In this document: positions 42,173 through 50,782 of the stretch, piece after piece
Numbering within the stretch: position 1 is the first letter of the stretch
How the letters are laid out: each line of letters starts with the position of its first letter
Assembly (NCBI GenBank): GCA_964586235.1
Contig: CAZPIO010000001.1
Span: 96,930 to 160,929, forward strand
Direction: 5' to 3'
Length of the DNA: 64,000 bases
Source of the DNA: JAUCQB01 sp964586235
Lineage (GTDB): Bacteria; Planctomycetota; Phycisphaerae; UBA1845; PWPN01
The notes under the pieces: generated by a model
The model's input: only the letters and a program-made list of their open reading frames with translations
The model's database searches: none
What the model was told of the DNA's origin: nothing
Made by a program: the position numbers and the translations under genes

Positions 42173-43259
42173 TTCCGCCGACCTGCCCTTGACCGACCGA
42201 CGGGGGTTGGTCAAGGGCCTGTTTCATCAGGCGATCCAGGTCTTGCCGCAGGCGCTTGATCTCGTTCTTGAGCTGCGGCAATCGCTGCACAATGGCAACC
42301 TGCCGCTTGCACTCGTTGATTGGAACAGCCGGCTGGCCCAGCATGGTCAGGCCCGCTTCGACATCGTTGGTCACGCCGGCTTTCGCCCCGATGATCGCGT
42401 TGTCGCCGATGCTGATGTGCCCGACAACCCCCGCCTGACCGGCCATGGTCACGTGACGGCCGACGACCACCGAGCCGGCAATGCCCACCTGGGCGACAAA
42501 AAGACAATCCTCGCCGATCTTGGTCCCGTGGCCAACCGCGATCAGATTGCTGAACTTGGTGCCACTGCCGATGACCGAACTGCCCAGCGTCGCCCGATCG
42601 ATGGTGCAGTTGGCGCCGATCTCCACGTCGTCGCCGATAATCACGTTGCCGATCTGGGGGATCTTGACCCACTTCTCCTTGATCGGAGCGTACCCCAGGC
42701 CGTCTTCTCCGATGATGGAACCCGCGTGGATGGTGACCCTGTTGCCAAGGATACAGTCTTCATAGATGACGACGTTGGGCATGAGCACGACGTCATCACC
42801 GATGCGGCAGTTACGGGCGACGTAGACCCCCGGATAGATGATCGCATTCCGGCCGATCCGGACGTTCTCGTCGATATGTGAGCCGGGGGCGAGGTTTGCG
42901 TTCTCTCCAATGACGGTTTTCGGGTGGACAAAGGCCTGCGGCGAGCGGCCCCACTGGGGGTGCCGGCGATAACCGTGAAGGCGGACGATGGCTGCGGTGA
43001 CGGCCGCGTACGGGTCGGCGGCGCGGAGCAGATTCATCTTGCGCGGGGCATGGACGTCCGGACGGACCAGTACAGCGGACGCACGCGTGGTAGACAGCTC
43101 TTTCTCGTACCTGGGGTTGGATAGAAAGCTGAGCTGCCCTTCCCGGGCATCCTCCAGCGTGGCCACTGAGGAAACGACAACCGAGCCGTCGCCATCCACG
43201 TCGCAGGGGATTTGATGGGAGGCGAAAAACTCAGTTAGTTGCGCAAGTGTCAGGCCCAT
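42165..43259 (-). CDS. lpxD: UDP-3-O-acylglucosamine N-acyltransferase LpxD
   Basis: LpxD adds the second 3-hydroxyacyl chain to UDP-glucosamine in lipid A synthesis. The 364-residue sequence has the N-terminal uridine-binding domain (TLEDAREGQLSFLSNPRYE), then a left-handed beta-helix of hexapeptide repeats (VIGENANLAPGSHID through VGHISIGDNAIIGAKAG). The catalytic histidine is probably in NLIAVGHGTKIGED. A C-terminal helix (LPQLKNEIKRLRQDLDRLMK) completes the trimeric family plan. It is followed by lpxI with an eight-base overlap. The presence of both genes implies a lipid A outer membrane. Confidence 0.94.
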   Translation of the reverse strand: MGLTLAQLTEFFASHQIPCDVDGDGSVVVSSVATLEDAREGQLSFLSNPRYEKELSTTRASAVLVRPDVHAPRKMNLLRAADPYAAVTAAIVRLHGYRRHPQWGRSPQAFVHPKTVIGENANLAPGSHIDENVRIGRNAIIYPGVYVARNCRIGDDVVLMPNVVIYEDCILGNRVTIHAGSIIGEDGLGYAPIKEKWVKIPQIGNVIIGDDVEIGANCTIDRATLGSSVIGSGTKFSNLIAVGHGTKIGEDCLFVAQVGIAGSVVVGRHVTMAGQAGVVGHISIGDNAIIGAKAGVTNDVEAGLTMLGQPAVPINECKRQVAIVQRLPQLKNEIKRLRQDLDRLMKQALDQPPSVGQGQVGGNE

Positions 43260-43376
43260 TCGGTCCCTACCATCCGGCGACTCCCCGTCGGTCGTCCGGG
43301 TCGTTTATAATAGAAAGCAGCGGCCCGGAGTGTCAATTGTTCGGGGTGCGGTGCTGCCGCACGTGTATCACGAGAA

Positions 43377-43420
43377 GGGTGGCATGGCCAAGTCCGCCGC
43401 GGCGGACGCCGCCAGGTCGT
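43377..43420 (+). repeat. Dispersed nested-hairpin element, copy 4 with replaced inner stem
   Basis: Starts GGGTGGCATGGCCAAG like the other copies, but the inner stem is GTCCGCC-GC-GGCGGAC (43392-43407) instead of GCCCCGGC-CT-GCCGGGGC; pairing is perfect. The right outer arm is degenerate (GCCAGG). It lies in the 285-base divergent gap between lpxD and polX; no other feature is seen there. Confidence 0.75.
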
Positions 43421-43544
43421 TCGACGGCGGCGGGCCGGGCGAACACCGTTGTGTGCCACTGCTGTGTCAGCAGTGATCAGGCTCGCAGAGCAGCGGCATG
43501 CGAGGCGGCACCACGCGATTGTCTGGACAGGATGGGTTTGCGGA

Positions 43545-45275
43545 ATGGTCAACCAGGAAGTATCGGATCTTCTCGACGAAATCGCGGATCTGCTGGACCT
43601 GACCGGCGCGGACCCCTTCCGCGTCAACTCGTATCGCAAGGCGGCCCGCTCCATCGGCGACCTGACCGAGGACATCGCCGATCTGGCCAATCGCGGCGAA
43701 CTGCAGAAGGTCCCGGGCGTCGGCAAGGGCACGGCGGAGCGCATCCTGCAGTACCTCCAGACCGGCAGGATGGCCATTCACCAGGAATTGCTGTCATCTG
43801 TACCAAAAGGGCTTCCCGAACTGCTGAACGTGCCCGGGCTGGGGCCCAAGAAGGTGCAGGCCTTGCACCGCGAACTGGGCATCACGGGTATGGCCGACCT
43901 GGAGGCCGCCATCTCCGACGGGCGCATCGAGAAGTTGCCGGGCTTCGGCAAAAAGAGCGTCGAAAGGATCGCCGAGGGGCTGGAGTTCCTCAAACGGTCG
44001 GCCGGGCGGACACCGCTGGGAGTCGCGCTGCCCGTGGCCGAGCACCTTCGCGATGCGGTCGGCGGCTTTCAGGGCGTCAAGCGGGTGGAAATCGCCGGAT
44101 CCACCCGGCGAGGGTGTGAAACGGTGGGCGACCTCGATCTGCTGTGCATCGCGGATAACGGCGAGCGGGTGGTCAAGGCGTTCACCGGGCTGCCCGAAGT
44201 CACCGGGGTGCTGGCAGGCGGTCAGACGAAAGGCTCGGTGCTGGTGGCCGGGCCGGTCAAGGGCGAAATCCAGGTCGATCTGCGCGTGGTCCCCGAGGGG
44301 TCGTTCGGGGCCGCGCTTCAGTACTTCACCGGCTCAAAACAGCACAACGTCCGGCTCCGCGAACTGGCGGTCAAGAAAGGCTGGAAGCTCAACGAGTACG
44401 GCCTCTTCGATGGCGACCAGATGATCGCCGGGCGCGACGAGGAAAGCATCTACGAGAAACTCGGGCTCAAGCCGGTCCCGCCCGAGCTGCGCGAGGATCG
44501 CGGTGAGATCGAGTGCAAGGGCAAACTGCCCCCGCTCGTGGTTCTGGACGACATCAAGGCCGACCTGCACGTACACTCGACCGCCAGCGACGGGCGGAGC
44601 ACGATCGAGGAGATGGCCGAAGCCGCGAAAGCCCGCGGTTACAGCTACCTGGCCATCTGTGACCACTCGAAGAGCTCGGTGATCGCCAATGGACTCAACG
44701 AGGAGCGTCTGGTGCGGCACATCGAGGACATCCGGGCGGCCGGCAAGCGGATGAAAGGCTTCACGCTGCTGGCGGGCATCGAATGCGACATCCTGGCCAA
44801 CGGTAAGCTGGATTTCTCCGACGACGTCCTCTCCAAGCTCGATTGGGTCATCGCCAGCATCCACTCCGCCCAGCAGCAGGACCGCGCCAGCCTGACGCGG
44901 CGTTCGATCGCGGCGATGGAGAACCCCTATGTGTGCGCGCTGGGCCACCCCTCGGGGCGTCTGCTCGGCCGCCGCGAGGCCATGGACCTGGACTGGGAAC
45001 AGCTTTTTGCCACGGCGAGCCGCACGGGATGTGCGATCGAAATCAACGCTTCCTGGCAGCGGCTCGATCTCAAGGACGTCCACGTGCGGCAGGCGCTGGA
45101 GGCGGGGTGCCTGCTGGTCATCAACACCGACGCTCACTCAGGCGAGCAGCTCGACCAGATGGCCCTGGGCGTGCGGACCGCACGTCGCGGATGGGCCGCG
45201 GCCGACCGAATCCTCAACACTTGGCCGGTGTCGAAGGTGCGCGATTGGGTCGAGGCCAGACGGAATCGCCGATGA
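43545..45275 (+). CDS. polX: DNA polymerase X family protein with PHP exonuclease domain
   Basis: The start is ATG 43545 (MVNQEVSDLLDEIADLLDLT), giving 576 residues, the usual length for bacterial PolX; a longer frame upstream is unlike the family. An N-terminal 8-kDa-like domain with two helix-hairpin-helix motifs (VPGVGKGTAERI, VPGLGPKKVQALH) is followed by the polymerase beta-type core. The core has GSTRRGCETVGDLDLLCIAD (two catalytic Asp) and IQVDLRVV (third Asp). The C-terminal PHP domain has DLHVHSTASDG, GIECDIL, IHSA, GHPSGRLLG and NTDAH, consistent with a Mn-dependent 3'-5' exonuclease. It acts in base-excision gap filling. It is translationally coupled to the next gene by ATGA. Confidence 0.95.
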   Translation: MVNQEVSDLLDEIADLLDLTGADPFRVNSYRKAARSIGDLTEDIADLANRGELQKVPGVGKGTAERILQYLQTGRMAIHQELLSSVPKGLPELLNVPGLGPKKVQALHRELGITGMADLEAAISDGRIEKLPGFGKKSVERIAEGLEFLKRSAGRTPLGVALPVAEHLRDAVGGFQGVKRVEIAGSTRRGCETVGDLDLLCIADNGERVVKAFTGLPEVTGVLAGGQTKGSVLVAGPVKGEIQVDLRVVPEGSFGAALQYFTGSKQHNVRLRELAVKKGWKLNEYGLFDGDQMIAGRDEESIYEKLGLKPVPPELREDRGEIECKGKLPPLVVLDDIKADLHVHSTASDGRSTIEEMAEAAKARGYSYLAICDHSKSSVIANGLNEERLVRHIEDIRAAGKRMKGFTLLAGIECDILANGKLDFSDDVLSKLDWVIASIHSAQQQDRASLTRRSIAAMENPYVCALGHPSGRLLGRREAMDLDWEQLFATASRTGCAIEINASWQRLDLKDVHVRQALEAGCLLVINTDAHSGEQLDQMALGVRTARRGWAAADRILNTWPVSKVRDWVEARRNRR

Positions 45276-46093
45276 TCGAAGACGTTAGTCAGATCGAAGA
45301 GGTCTTTGGAACCAGCAAGGCCCTGGTGGCCATGATCCACGTTGGCGCCCTGCCGGGCACGCCTTTTGCCTCGCAGCCGATGTCGGCGATCGTCGAACAG
45401 GCCGTCGGCGAGGCCCGCCTGCTGGCCGGGGCCGGCTTCGACGCGATCATGATCGAGAACATGCATGATCGGCCCTATCTGCGGCAGGCGGTCGGGCCCG
45501 AGATCGTGTCGGGAATGGCCGCGGTGCTCGGGGCGGTGCGAGCGGCGGTAGACAAGCCGCTGGGCGTGCAGATCCTGGCAGGGGCCAACCGCGAGGCCTT
45601 GGCGGTCGCCGCGGCCGGTGACGCTGCCTTCATACGGGCCGAGAATTTCGTCTTCGCCCACGTCGCCGACGAGGGCCTGATGCCCGAGGCCGAGGCAGGT
45701 CCACTTTTGCGTTATCGCCGGGAGATCGGGGCCGAGCACATTCGCATCTTCGCCGACGTGAAGAAGAAGCACGCCAGTCATGCCCTGACCGCGGACGTGG
45801 ACATCGGGCGGGCGGCCCAGGCGGCGGCCTTCTTCGGGGCCGATGCGGTCGTGGTCACAGGCCCGGTCACCGGCGAGGCGGCTTCGATCGACGACGTTCG
45901 GGAGGTCAGTGCGGCCGTGCAACTGCCCGTTGCGATCGGCTCGGGGCTTACACCCGATAATCTCCCGGCGTTGTGGGATCTCGCGGACGTTTTCATTGTG
46001 GGTTCATTTGTCAAACAGGATGGCCAGTGGCATCGCCCGCCCGATCCGGACCGCGTCGAAGCCTTCCTCAAAGCGGCCGAACCGCTTAGATAG
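45272..46093 (+). CDS. BtpA/SgcQ-family TIM-barrel protein
   Basis: The start ATG 45272 overlaps the polX stop (ATGA); 273 residues. Family features are KALVAMIHVGALPGTP at the N-terminus, GFDAIMIENMHDRPYLR, PLGVQILAGANREALAVA, RAENFVFAHVADEGLM and VVVTGPVTGEAASIDDV, ending with a phosphate-binding-like IGSGLTPDNLPAL. The family includes cyanobacterial BtpA (photosystem I accumulation) and E. coli SgcQ. In non-photosynthetic bacteria its activity is not established, though the barrel suggests a sugar- or nucleoside-phosphate enzyme. Coupling with polX is notable and may be chance operon packing. Confidence 0.85.
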   Translation: MIEDVSQIEEVFGTSKALVAMIHVGALPGTPFASQPMSAIVEQAVGEARLLAGAGFDAIMIENMHDRPYLRQAVGPEIVSGMAAVLGAVRAAVDKPLGVQILAGANREALAVAAAGDAAFIRAENFVFAHVADEGLMPEAEAGPLLRYRREIGAEHIRIFADVKKKHASHALTADVDIGRAAQAAAFFGADAVVVTGPVTGEAASIDDVREVSAAVQLPVAIGSGLTPDNLPALWDLADVFIVGSFVKQDGQWHRPPDPDRVEAFLKAAEPLR

Positions 46094-46147
46094 GGTGAAT
46101 CCCCCTCCCCGGGGCCCGTGGAAGCTGGACGATTCGCAGGTTCGGGG

Positions 46148-46175
46148 TTGACAACCACGCAGACAATGTTACAGT
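46148..46175 (+). promoter_or_regulatory. Putative promoter of the mini-RHS cassette
   Basis: TTGACA (46148-46153), a 16-base spacer, then TACAGT (46170-46175). It lies 25 bases upstream of the start codon at 46200, which has its own AGGAG. Confidence 0.55.
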
Positions 46176-46199
46176 ATTGGCCAACTCAGGAGTCTGCTC

Positions 46200-47372
46200 A
46201 TGTCGCGCGTGGGCCAGAAGTCAGCAGAGGGATCGCCCGCTGAGGCGAAACTCAAGCGGCGGCAATCCGTTTCTGTCCCTGCAACTCGCCGAAGCGTCAG
46301 GTTGGGTCACCTTGCGGCTTTCGGCATCGGGGCCGCCGTCACGGCCGCCATCTTCATGGTTGTGACCCGAGCCCAACCGGGCCAGCAACCGGCCCCTCCG
46401 ATCGTCCAGGCCGTACCCACCTCGCACTATGATCTGCTGGCGATGACGCCCGAGCAACTCGCCAAGGCTGATGTGGCTCTCATGAACCTGCTCTGTGCCA
46501 GGGGGCTCCCCGGCGCCGACAACCTCGACATTCCTGCTGCTCTCAAGAAACTCGACGAATGGGCCGCGAAGGTCAAATTCGAGACGGAGCGTCACCTCTA
46601 TCGCGTGACGGATCCCAAGCACGCTGATCATTATGCCCACTCCGAAGCCCGGCTCCGCGCCGAGTTCATCGTGCAATGCCTCCAGGAGGATTGCGGCGTC
46701 CGGTACAACCCCGACCGCATCTACGACCCAGACTTTCGCGACTCGCGCGACATGTTTCTTCACGGGATGCTCCCCGGTGCCAACGGTGGTACTTGCGCCT
46801 CGATGCCGGTGATGTACGCGGCCATCGGTAGGCGGCTCGGCTACCCGATGAAACTCGCGGCAGCCAAGGAGCATCTCTTCTGCCGCTGGGACGATGGCAA
46901 GGAGCGCTTCAACATTGAAGGCGCGAGCAATGGCGGCGTCGATTACCCGCCCGACGAGTACTACCGCACCTGGCCCAAGCCCTTGACCGATGCTGACATG
47001 GCCAGCGGCGTATTTCTCACGTCGATGTCGCCGGCGGAGGAGCTGGCTGACTTCCTGCACCATCGTGGCATGTGCCTGCACCAGAACGGCCGGCTGCCGG
47101 AAGCCCTAGCAGCGTTCGCCGAGGCCCACCGGCTCCAGCCCCGCGACACCAACACCTTCACAGCGCTGCGGGTGGTCTGCGGAGCCGGCGTCTCACGGCC
47201 GATGTCTGCCCGCAACCCCGCGGCTGACGCGTGGCTGCGCGGGCCGCAGCCGCCTGATCCGGACGATCCCACCCCCAAGATACCGATGCCCGGCGCCCAA
47301 CCGACGTTCGGGATTCCAAGCTTACCGCAACACACCCCCACCGGCAGGATTACACAGGAGAAGCGACGATGA
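46200..47372 (+). CDS. Membrane-anchored transglutaminase-like/TPR protein of cassette 1
   Basis: A 390-residue protein with a basic N-terminus, one membrane anchor (about 38-60; LAAFGIGAAVTAAIFMVV), and an exported SirB1/transglutaminase-like domain. The domain has a Cys in GGTCASMPVMYAAIGRRLGY and a His in AAAKEHLFCRWDDG, candidates for a Cys-His pair. A TPR-like helical pair follows (RGMCLHQNGRLPEALAAFAE, AHRLQPRDTNTF) and a Pro-rich tail (PPDPDDPTPKIPMPG). The stop overlaps the next start by ATGA. A shorter second copy exists at 48787-49368. The tight coupling suggests it processes, crosslinks or escorts the mini-RHS product, which is inference. Confidence 0.72.
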   Translation: MSRVGQKSAEGSPAEAKLKRRQSVSVPATRRSVRLGHLAAFGIGAAVTAAIFMVVTRAQPGQQPAPPIVQAVPTSHYDLLAMTPEQLAKADVALMNLLCARGLPGADNLDIPAALKKLDEWAAKVKFETERHLYRVTDPKHADHYAHSEARLRAEFIVQCLQEDCGVRYNPDRIYDPDFRDSRDMFLHGMLPGANGGTCASMPVMYAAIGRRLGYPMKLAAAKEHLFCRWDDGKERFNIEGASNGGVDYPPDEYYRTWPKPLTDADMASGVFLTSMSPAEELADFLHHRGMCLHQNGRLPEALAAFAEAHRLQPRDTNTFTALRVVCGAGVSRPMSARNPAADAWLRGPQPPDPDDPTPKIPMPGAQPTFGIPSLPQHTPTGRITQEKRR

Positions 47373-48259
47373 AGAACAGAACGATCACGACCATGCTGGT
47401 TGCGGCGACCACATTGCTGGCCCTGGCCGACGCCGCGTCGGCCTATTACAGCCCGCGACTGGGGCGGTTCCTGAGTCGCGACCCGATCAGCGAACCGGGT
47501 GCGGTCTTGGTTCACCAAGCGGCAAGACCGGCAATGAGCTTCCTTCCTCGTGACCCGATCGAAGGCAGGCAAGACAAGGACCTCTATCGATACGTAGACA
47601 ACAGCCCCACGAACTACGTTGATCCACACGGCCTGTGTCCCCTCGCCCAGCCTGGTGAGGTCAAGTGGGGCACCATCGTATTGCAGCCAGGTGGCAGGTA
47701 CTTCAACACAGTCAACGCGTGGCTGGAGGCTGGAATCGTGGTGAACGGCATGGTCAATGCGCGGTTCTTCAAGAACGCCTGTTGTCCGGCGATTGGTGTG
47801 GTTCAGATCGCCCGTGAGAACTACGACAATGGTGGCTTTGGTGGGTGGGTATTGGACAAGGGCGGGTCATCGACACCTCCCTTCTATGCTCACAGTTCAC
47901 CGCTACCGCCAGCCAGAATCGTCAGTTTTGGTTTCACTGACAATCCTGGATGGAATCCTCCCGGAAGCTACAGCAACAACACGTTTGCCCATGAGTTCAC
48001 GACCTGCGTAGTCTGTGCCAACAATTCGTCTGGGAAGTGGAAGGTGGGGTGCTCATTAGGCTGCATCAATTGGGGGTACAACTACTCTAAGAACTCTGCA
48101 CCGCCACCAGATCACATTGTGAACCTGTGGGTGAGAGGTTGTTCACTGGTGTCGGGGCCGCCCGTTCAGAATCCTCTGGGGCCCACCCTAACATGTTCAA
48201 CGCCTTATACAACACGGTCCGACAGCAATGTGGAAACACTCATCGCCCCGTACCGGTAA
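47369..48259 (+). CDS. Mini-RHS protein 1: signal peptide + RHS-core terminus + Cys-rich variable domain
   Basis: 296 residues. A signal peptide (1-25, ending DAASA) is joined directly to YYSPRLGRFLSRDPI and, after a short insert, DLYRYVDNSPTNYVDPHGL (ending at about residue 89). This is the conserved end of the RHS-associated core that precedes the toxin part in polymorphic RHS proteins. The ~3000-base RHS repeat shell is absent. Residues 90-296 form an unrecognised domain with about ten Cys (FFKNACCPAIG, HEFTTCVVCANNS, VGCSLGCINWGYN, RGCSL), plausible for a disulfide-rich exported domain. It is coupled to the transglutaminase-like gene upstream and followed by a small membrane protein gene. 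Confidence 0.75.
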   Translation: MKNRTITTMLVAATTLLALADAASAYYSPRLGRFLSRDPISEPGAVLVHQAARPAMSFLPRDPIEGRQDKDLYRYVDNSPTNYVDPHGLCPLAQPGEVKWGTIVLQPGGRYFNTVNAWLEAGIVVNGMVNARFFKNACCPAIGVVQIARENYDNGGFGGWVLDKGGSSTPPFYAHSSPLPPARIVSFGFTDNPGWNPPGSYSNNTFAHEFTTCVVCANNSSGKWKVGCSLGCINWGYNYSKNSAPPPDHIVNLWVRGCSLVSGPPVQNPLGPTLTCSTPYTTRSDSNVETLIAPYR

Positions 48260-48294
48260 GATCTTGTGGTTGCACGCTGAAGGTACTCACCGCA

Positions 48295-48780
48295 ATGATG
48301 CGATCCGTCAATGACAATTCTGACGTTCTGGGACATGCGGACATCGCACGCGGAAGCCTTCGCGCCTTGGCCGTATTTTGGATCGTGTCGGCTGTCGCGA
48401 TCGCGAGCATTCCGCTCATTGAACTCATGTTGCCCCGGGTGTCACCCAAGCGATTCTGGCACGAGGACGTCTACAAAGTTGTCTATCTCCTGCCGATTGC
48501 GGTCTGTTGGTGTGTGAGCATCTGGATTGGCGACGCGGCCGGTGTCCGACAACGCATCTGGTCCGGTCTGATCCAAGCAGCGGCTTTAGTGTATCTTACT
48601 TACCGTGAGTTCGAAGCCGATGTGACGCGGACGGTGCTCGGGGTTGACAGTCGGAGCCTCACTGTCTTGATCGTTCTCTGGACATCGCTGCTCCTTGTTT
48701 ACACAGTTGCTTTCGGGGTCATCACACATCAATTGAGGCGAAACAGTTGTCATAGAAGCGTATCGGGTCAACCTACTTGA
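48295..48780 (+). CDS. Four-helix membrane protein, candidate immunity partner of mini-RHS 1
   Basis: The first plausible start is ATG 48295 (MMRSVNDNSDVLGHADIARG), giving 161 residues; the ribosome-binding site is weak. Four hydrophobic segments are visible: ALAVFWIVSAVAIASIPLI, VVYLLPIAVCWCVSIWIG, IWSGLIQAAALVYLTY and TVLIVLWTSLLLVYTVAFGV. No family is recognised. It lies 35 bases after the mini-RHS 1 gene and before the second cassette, the position expected for an immunity gene. A GC content slightly lower than in the housekeeping genes also suggests accessory origin. The immunity role is not shown by the sequence. Confidence 0.6.
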   Translation: MMRSVNDNSDVLGHADIARGSLRALAVFWIVSAVAIASIPLIELMLPRVSPKRFWHEDVYKVVYLLPIAVCWCVSIWIGDAAGVRQRIWSGLIQAAALVYLTYREFEADVTRTVLGVDSRSLTVLIVLWTSLLLVYTVAFGVITHQLRRNSCHRSVSGQPT

Positions 48781-48786
48781 GCCCAG

Positions 48787-49368
48787 TTGAACGTGAGATC
48801 GTTCCCGGGTGCAGGAATAGGACGAGTTGAAGTGATTTGCCAGGGTTTCAAACCTCATCGCATTTACGAGCCCGATTTCCGAGACTCGCGCGACACGTTT
48901 CTTCACGGGATGCTCCCCGGGGCCAACGGCGGCGTCGATTACCCGCCCGACGAGTATTACCGCACCTGGCCGAAGCCGTTGACCGATGCCGACATGGCCA
49001 CCGGCGTATTTCTCACGCCGATGTCGTCGGCGGAGGAGTTGGCTGGCTTCCTGCTCCATCGCGGCACGTGCCTGCACCAGAACGGCCGGCTGCCGGAAGC
49101 CCGAGCAGCGTTTGCCGAGGCCCACCGGCTCCAGCCCCGCGACGCCAACACCTTCACGGCGCTACGGGTGGTCTGCGGAGCCGGCGTCTCACGGCCGATG
49201 TCGGCGCACAACCCCGCGGCCGATGCTTGGCTGCGCGGACCGCGGCCGCCTGACCCCGACGATCCCACCCCCAAGATACCAATGCCCGGCGTTCAACCGA
49301 CCTTCGAGATTCCAAGCTTACCCCAACAGACTCCAACCGGCCGAATTACACAGGAGGCGCGACGATGA
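48787..49368 (+). pseudogene. Truncated copy of the transglutaminase-like/TPR gene in cassette 2
   Basis: The frame matches 46719-47372 nearly codon for codon from RIYEPDFRDSRD onward. It lacks the N-terminal anchor and exactly 49 residues containing the catalytic Cys and His: LPGANGG is followed directly by VDYPPDEYYRTWPKP. The deletion ends in short direct repeats (AACGG[T/C]GG and AATGGCGG). The TPR-like segment and Pro-rich tail are intact and the stop still overlaps the next start as ATGA. It may persist as a translational lead-in for the mini-RHS 2 gene. It starts only with TTG/GTG codons. Confidence 0.75.
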
Positions 49369-50240
49369 AGAACAGAACGATCGTGACGATGTTGCTTGCG
49401 GTATCCGCATTGTTGGCCTTGGCCGATGCCGCCTCGGCCTATTACAGCCCGCGATTGGGCCGGTTCCTGAACCGCGATCCCTTGAACGAACAAGGGGCAA
49501 TGCTCACGCGGACGGGAAGGCAGCCGACCACATTCCTTGCCCGGGACCAACTCGTGCCTGCAGAACAGAACCTATACGCGTTTGTTGGCAACCGCCCGGT
49601 GGACCACGTAGATGTTCTGGGGCTTTGGACCAAGAACGGCGTGCTGATGTACCTCTGCCGGACCGATCAGGGTAGACAAGTCGCCGACAACCTGGACCGG
49701 CGCGCAAAGGTCTTGAAGTCCGAATTTGTCCGTAGTTACTTCCACACGCGCGCCAGCGTGGCCGACCCGTGGGGTCCTTGGCAGAACGTCGATTGGGGAG
49801 GAATGACCATTAACAGGCACGATATACACGTTCCCAAGGACTTCGGCGATGACGAGACTGCGCTCATTCTGACCCATGAGGTGGTACATGTGACTAGCTC
49901 CGGGGAATCCGCGGAATTAGAGGAAGAAATCGCAGCCTACGCAGCAGAGACATTGCTCGCACTAATTACGCCCGGGCTTACGCCGAGAAGTGAATTCGTG
50001 AGGATTGACGCTGATGGCAGGCAGGTTGTCGACTATGACGCGATAAGGACGATGGTCGTCCCTTGGTATACTGGATGGTACGGACCCAGTCCGTTGAAAG
50101 AATACAAGAGCGACGCCGCCGGTCACCGCATAATCGACTACGGAGTAGAAGAAGAGGTTAAGAAGTGGAAATGTGACTGCCCGAAAGAGTTTTACTACTA
50201 TGACTACGGCTATCCGCCTCGATTTCCACCTCGGGCGTAG
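49365..50240 (+). CDS. Mini-RHS protein 2: signal peptide + RHS-core terminus + HEVVH metallopeptidase-like domain
   Basis: 291 residues. Residues 1-45 are nearly identical to mini-RHS 1 (signal peptide plus YYSPRLGRFLNRDPL). They are followed by NLYAFVGNRPVDHVDVLGL, where the DPxGL junction reads DVLGL. The variable domain (90-291) is unrelated to that of copy 1. It contains LILTHEVVHVTSSG (HEVVH, residues 171-175) and AELEEEIAAYAAE, giving a plausible zincin with a downstream Glu ligand. The C-terminus is Tyr/Pro-rich. This architecture fits an exported peptidase effector presented from a minimal RHS remnant. The lipoprotein gene at 50260 follows closely. Confidence 0.75.
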   Translation: MKNRTIVTMLLAVSALLALADAASAYYSPRLGRFLNRDPLNEQGAMLTRTGRQPTTFLARDQLVPAEQNLYAFVGNRPVDHVDVLGLWTKNGVLMYLCRTDQGRQVADNLDRRAKVLKSEFVRSYFHTRASVADPWGPWQNVDWGGMTINRHDIHVPKDFGDDETALILTHEVVHVTSSGESAELEEEIAAYAAETLLALITPGLTPRSEFVRIDADGRQVVDYDAIRTMVVPWYTGWYGPSPLKEYKSDAAGHRIIDYGVEEEVKKWKCDCPKEFYYYDYGYPPRFPPRA

Positions 50241-50259
50241 GTTGCTAGAGGTATAGAGT

Positions 50260-50682
50260 ATGACAGCTTTTCGCTCGCATCGGAGACCCTGGCGAATCCA
50301 GGCTGGTATCGTGCTGCTCTTGTGGATAGCCTGCATGGTGTCCTGCACGACTCAGGTCGTACGCAGCGGGAGTTGCACTACTCACAAGGTTGAGGATACC
50401 CTGTTGGACGCTGAATCTGCACGACTTGCCATCCTCCGGTTTCTCGAGGGTCTGCCGAACGATAGTCTGCCCAAGAACACGCTTGATGCGGTCAAGGCTA
50501 ATCGGCCAAGAACGCTGGCGCCTGGACGAGTTGCCATAGGCCCGTGGGACTGTACTCTTGCTCAACGAACGTTTAGCCTGGTTCTGGACAGGCCGCCGGC
50601 TTTCTTCTTGCTCGAAGGGAAGTTCGTTCAGGATGCAACTGGAGTGTGGAACGTAGTCGTGACCAGGACAGCACGAAACTAG
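50260..50682 (+). CDS. Small lipoprotein-like protein, candidate partner of mini-RHS 2
   Basis: 140 residues from ATG 50260 with AGAGGT eight bases upstream, 19 bases after the mini-RHS 2 stop. An N-terminal hydrophobic segment (IQAGIVLLLWIACMVSC) ends in a lipobox-like MVSC. The mature part has SARLAILRFLEGLPNDSL and a beta-rich C-terminus with VWNVVVTRTARN. No family is recognised. A periplasmic lipid-anchored protein beside an exported peptidase-like product fits an immunity or inhibitor role, by position only. Confidence 0.6.
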   Translation: MTAFRSHRRPWRIQAGIVLLLWIACMVSCTTQVVRSGSCTTHKVEDTLLDAESARLAILRFLEGLPNDSLPKNTLDAVKANRPRTLAPGRVAIGPWDCTLAQRTFSLVLDRPPAFFLLEGKFVQDATGVWNVVVTRTARN

Positions 50683-50782
50683 ATCTTTGACATTGGGAAG
50701 AGAAAAGGCGTCACAGGCAGAGTCCCGAGACGTTAAGGCAGTCAGACGATTGTCGCGATGCGTCTTTCGCGGAGTGTCGAGC

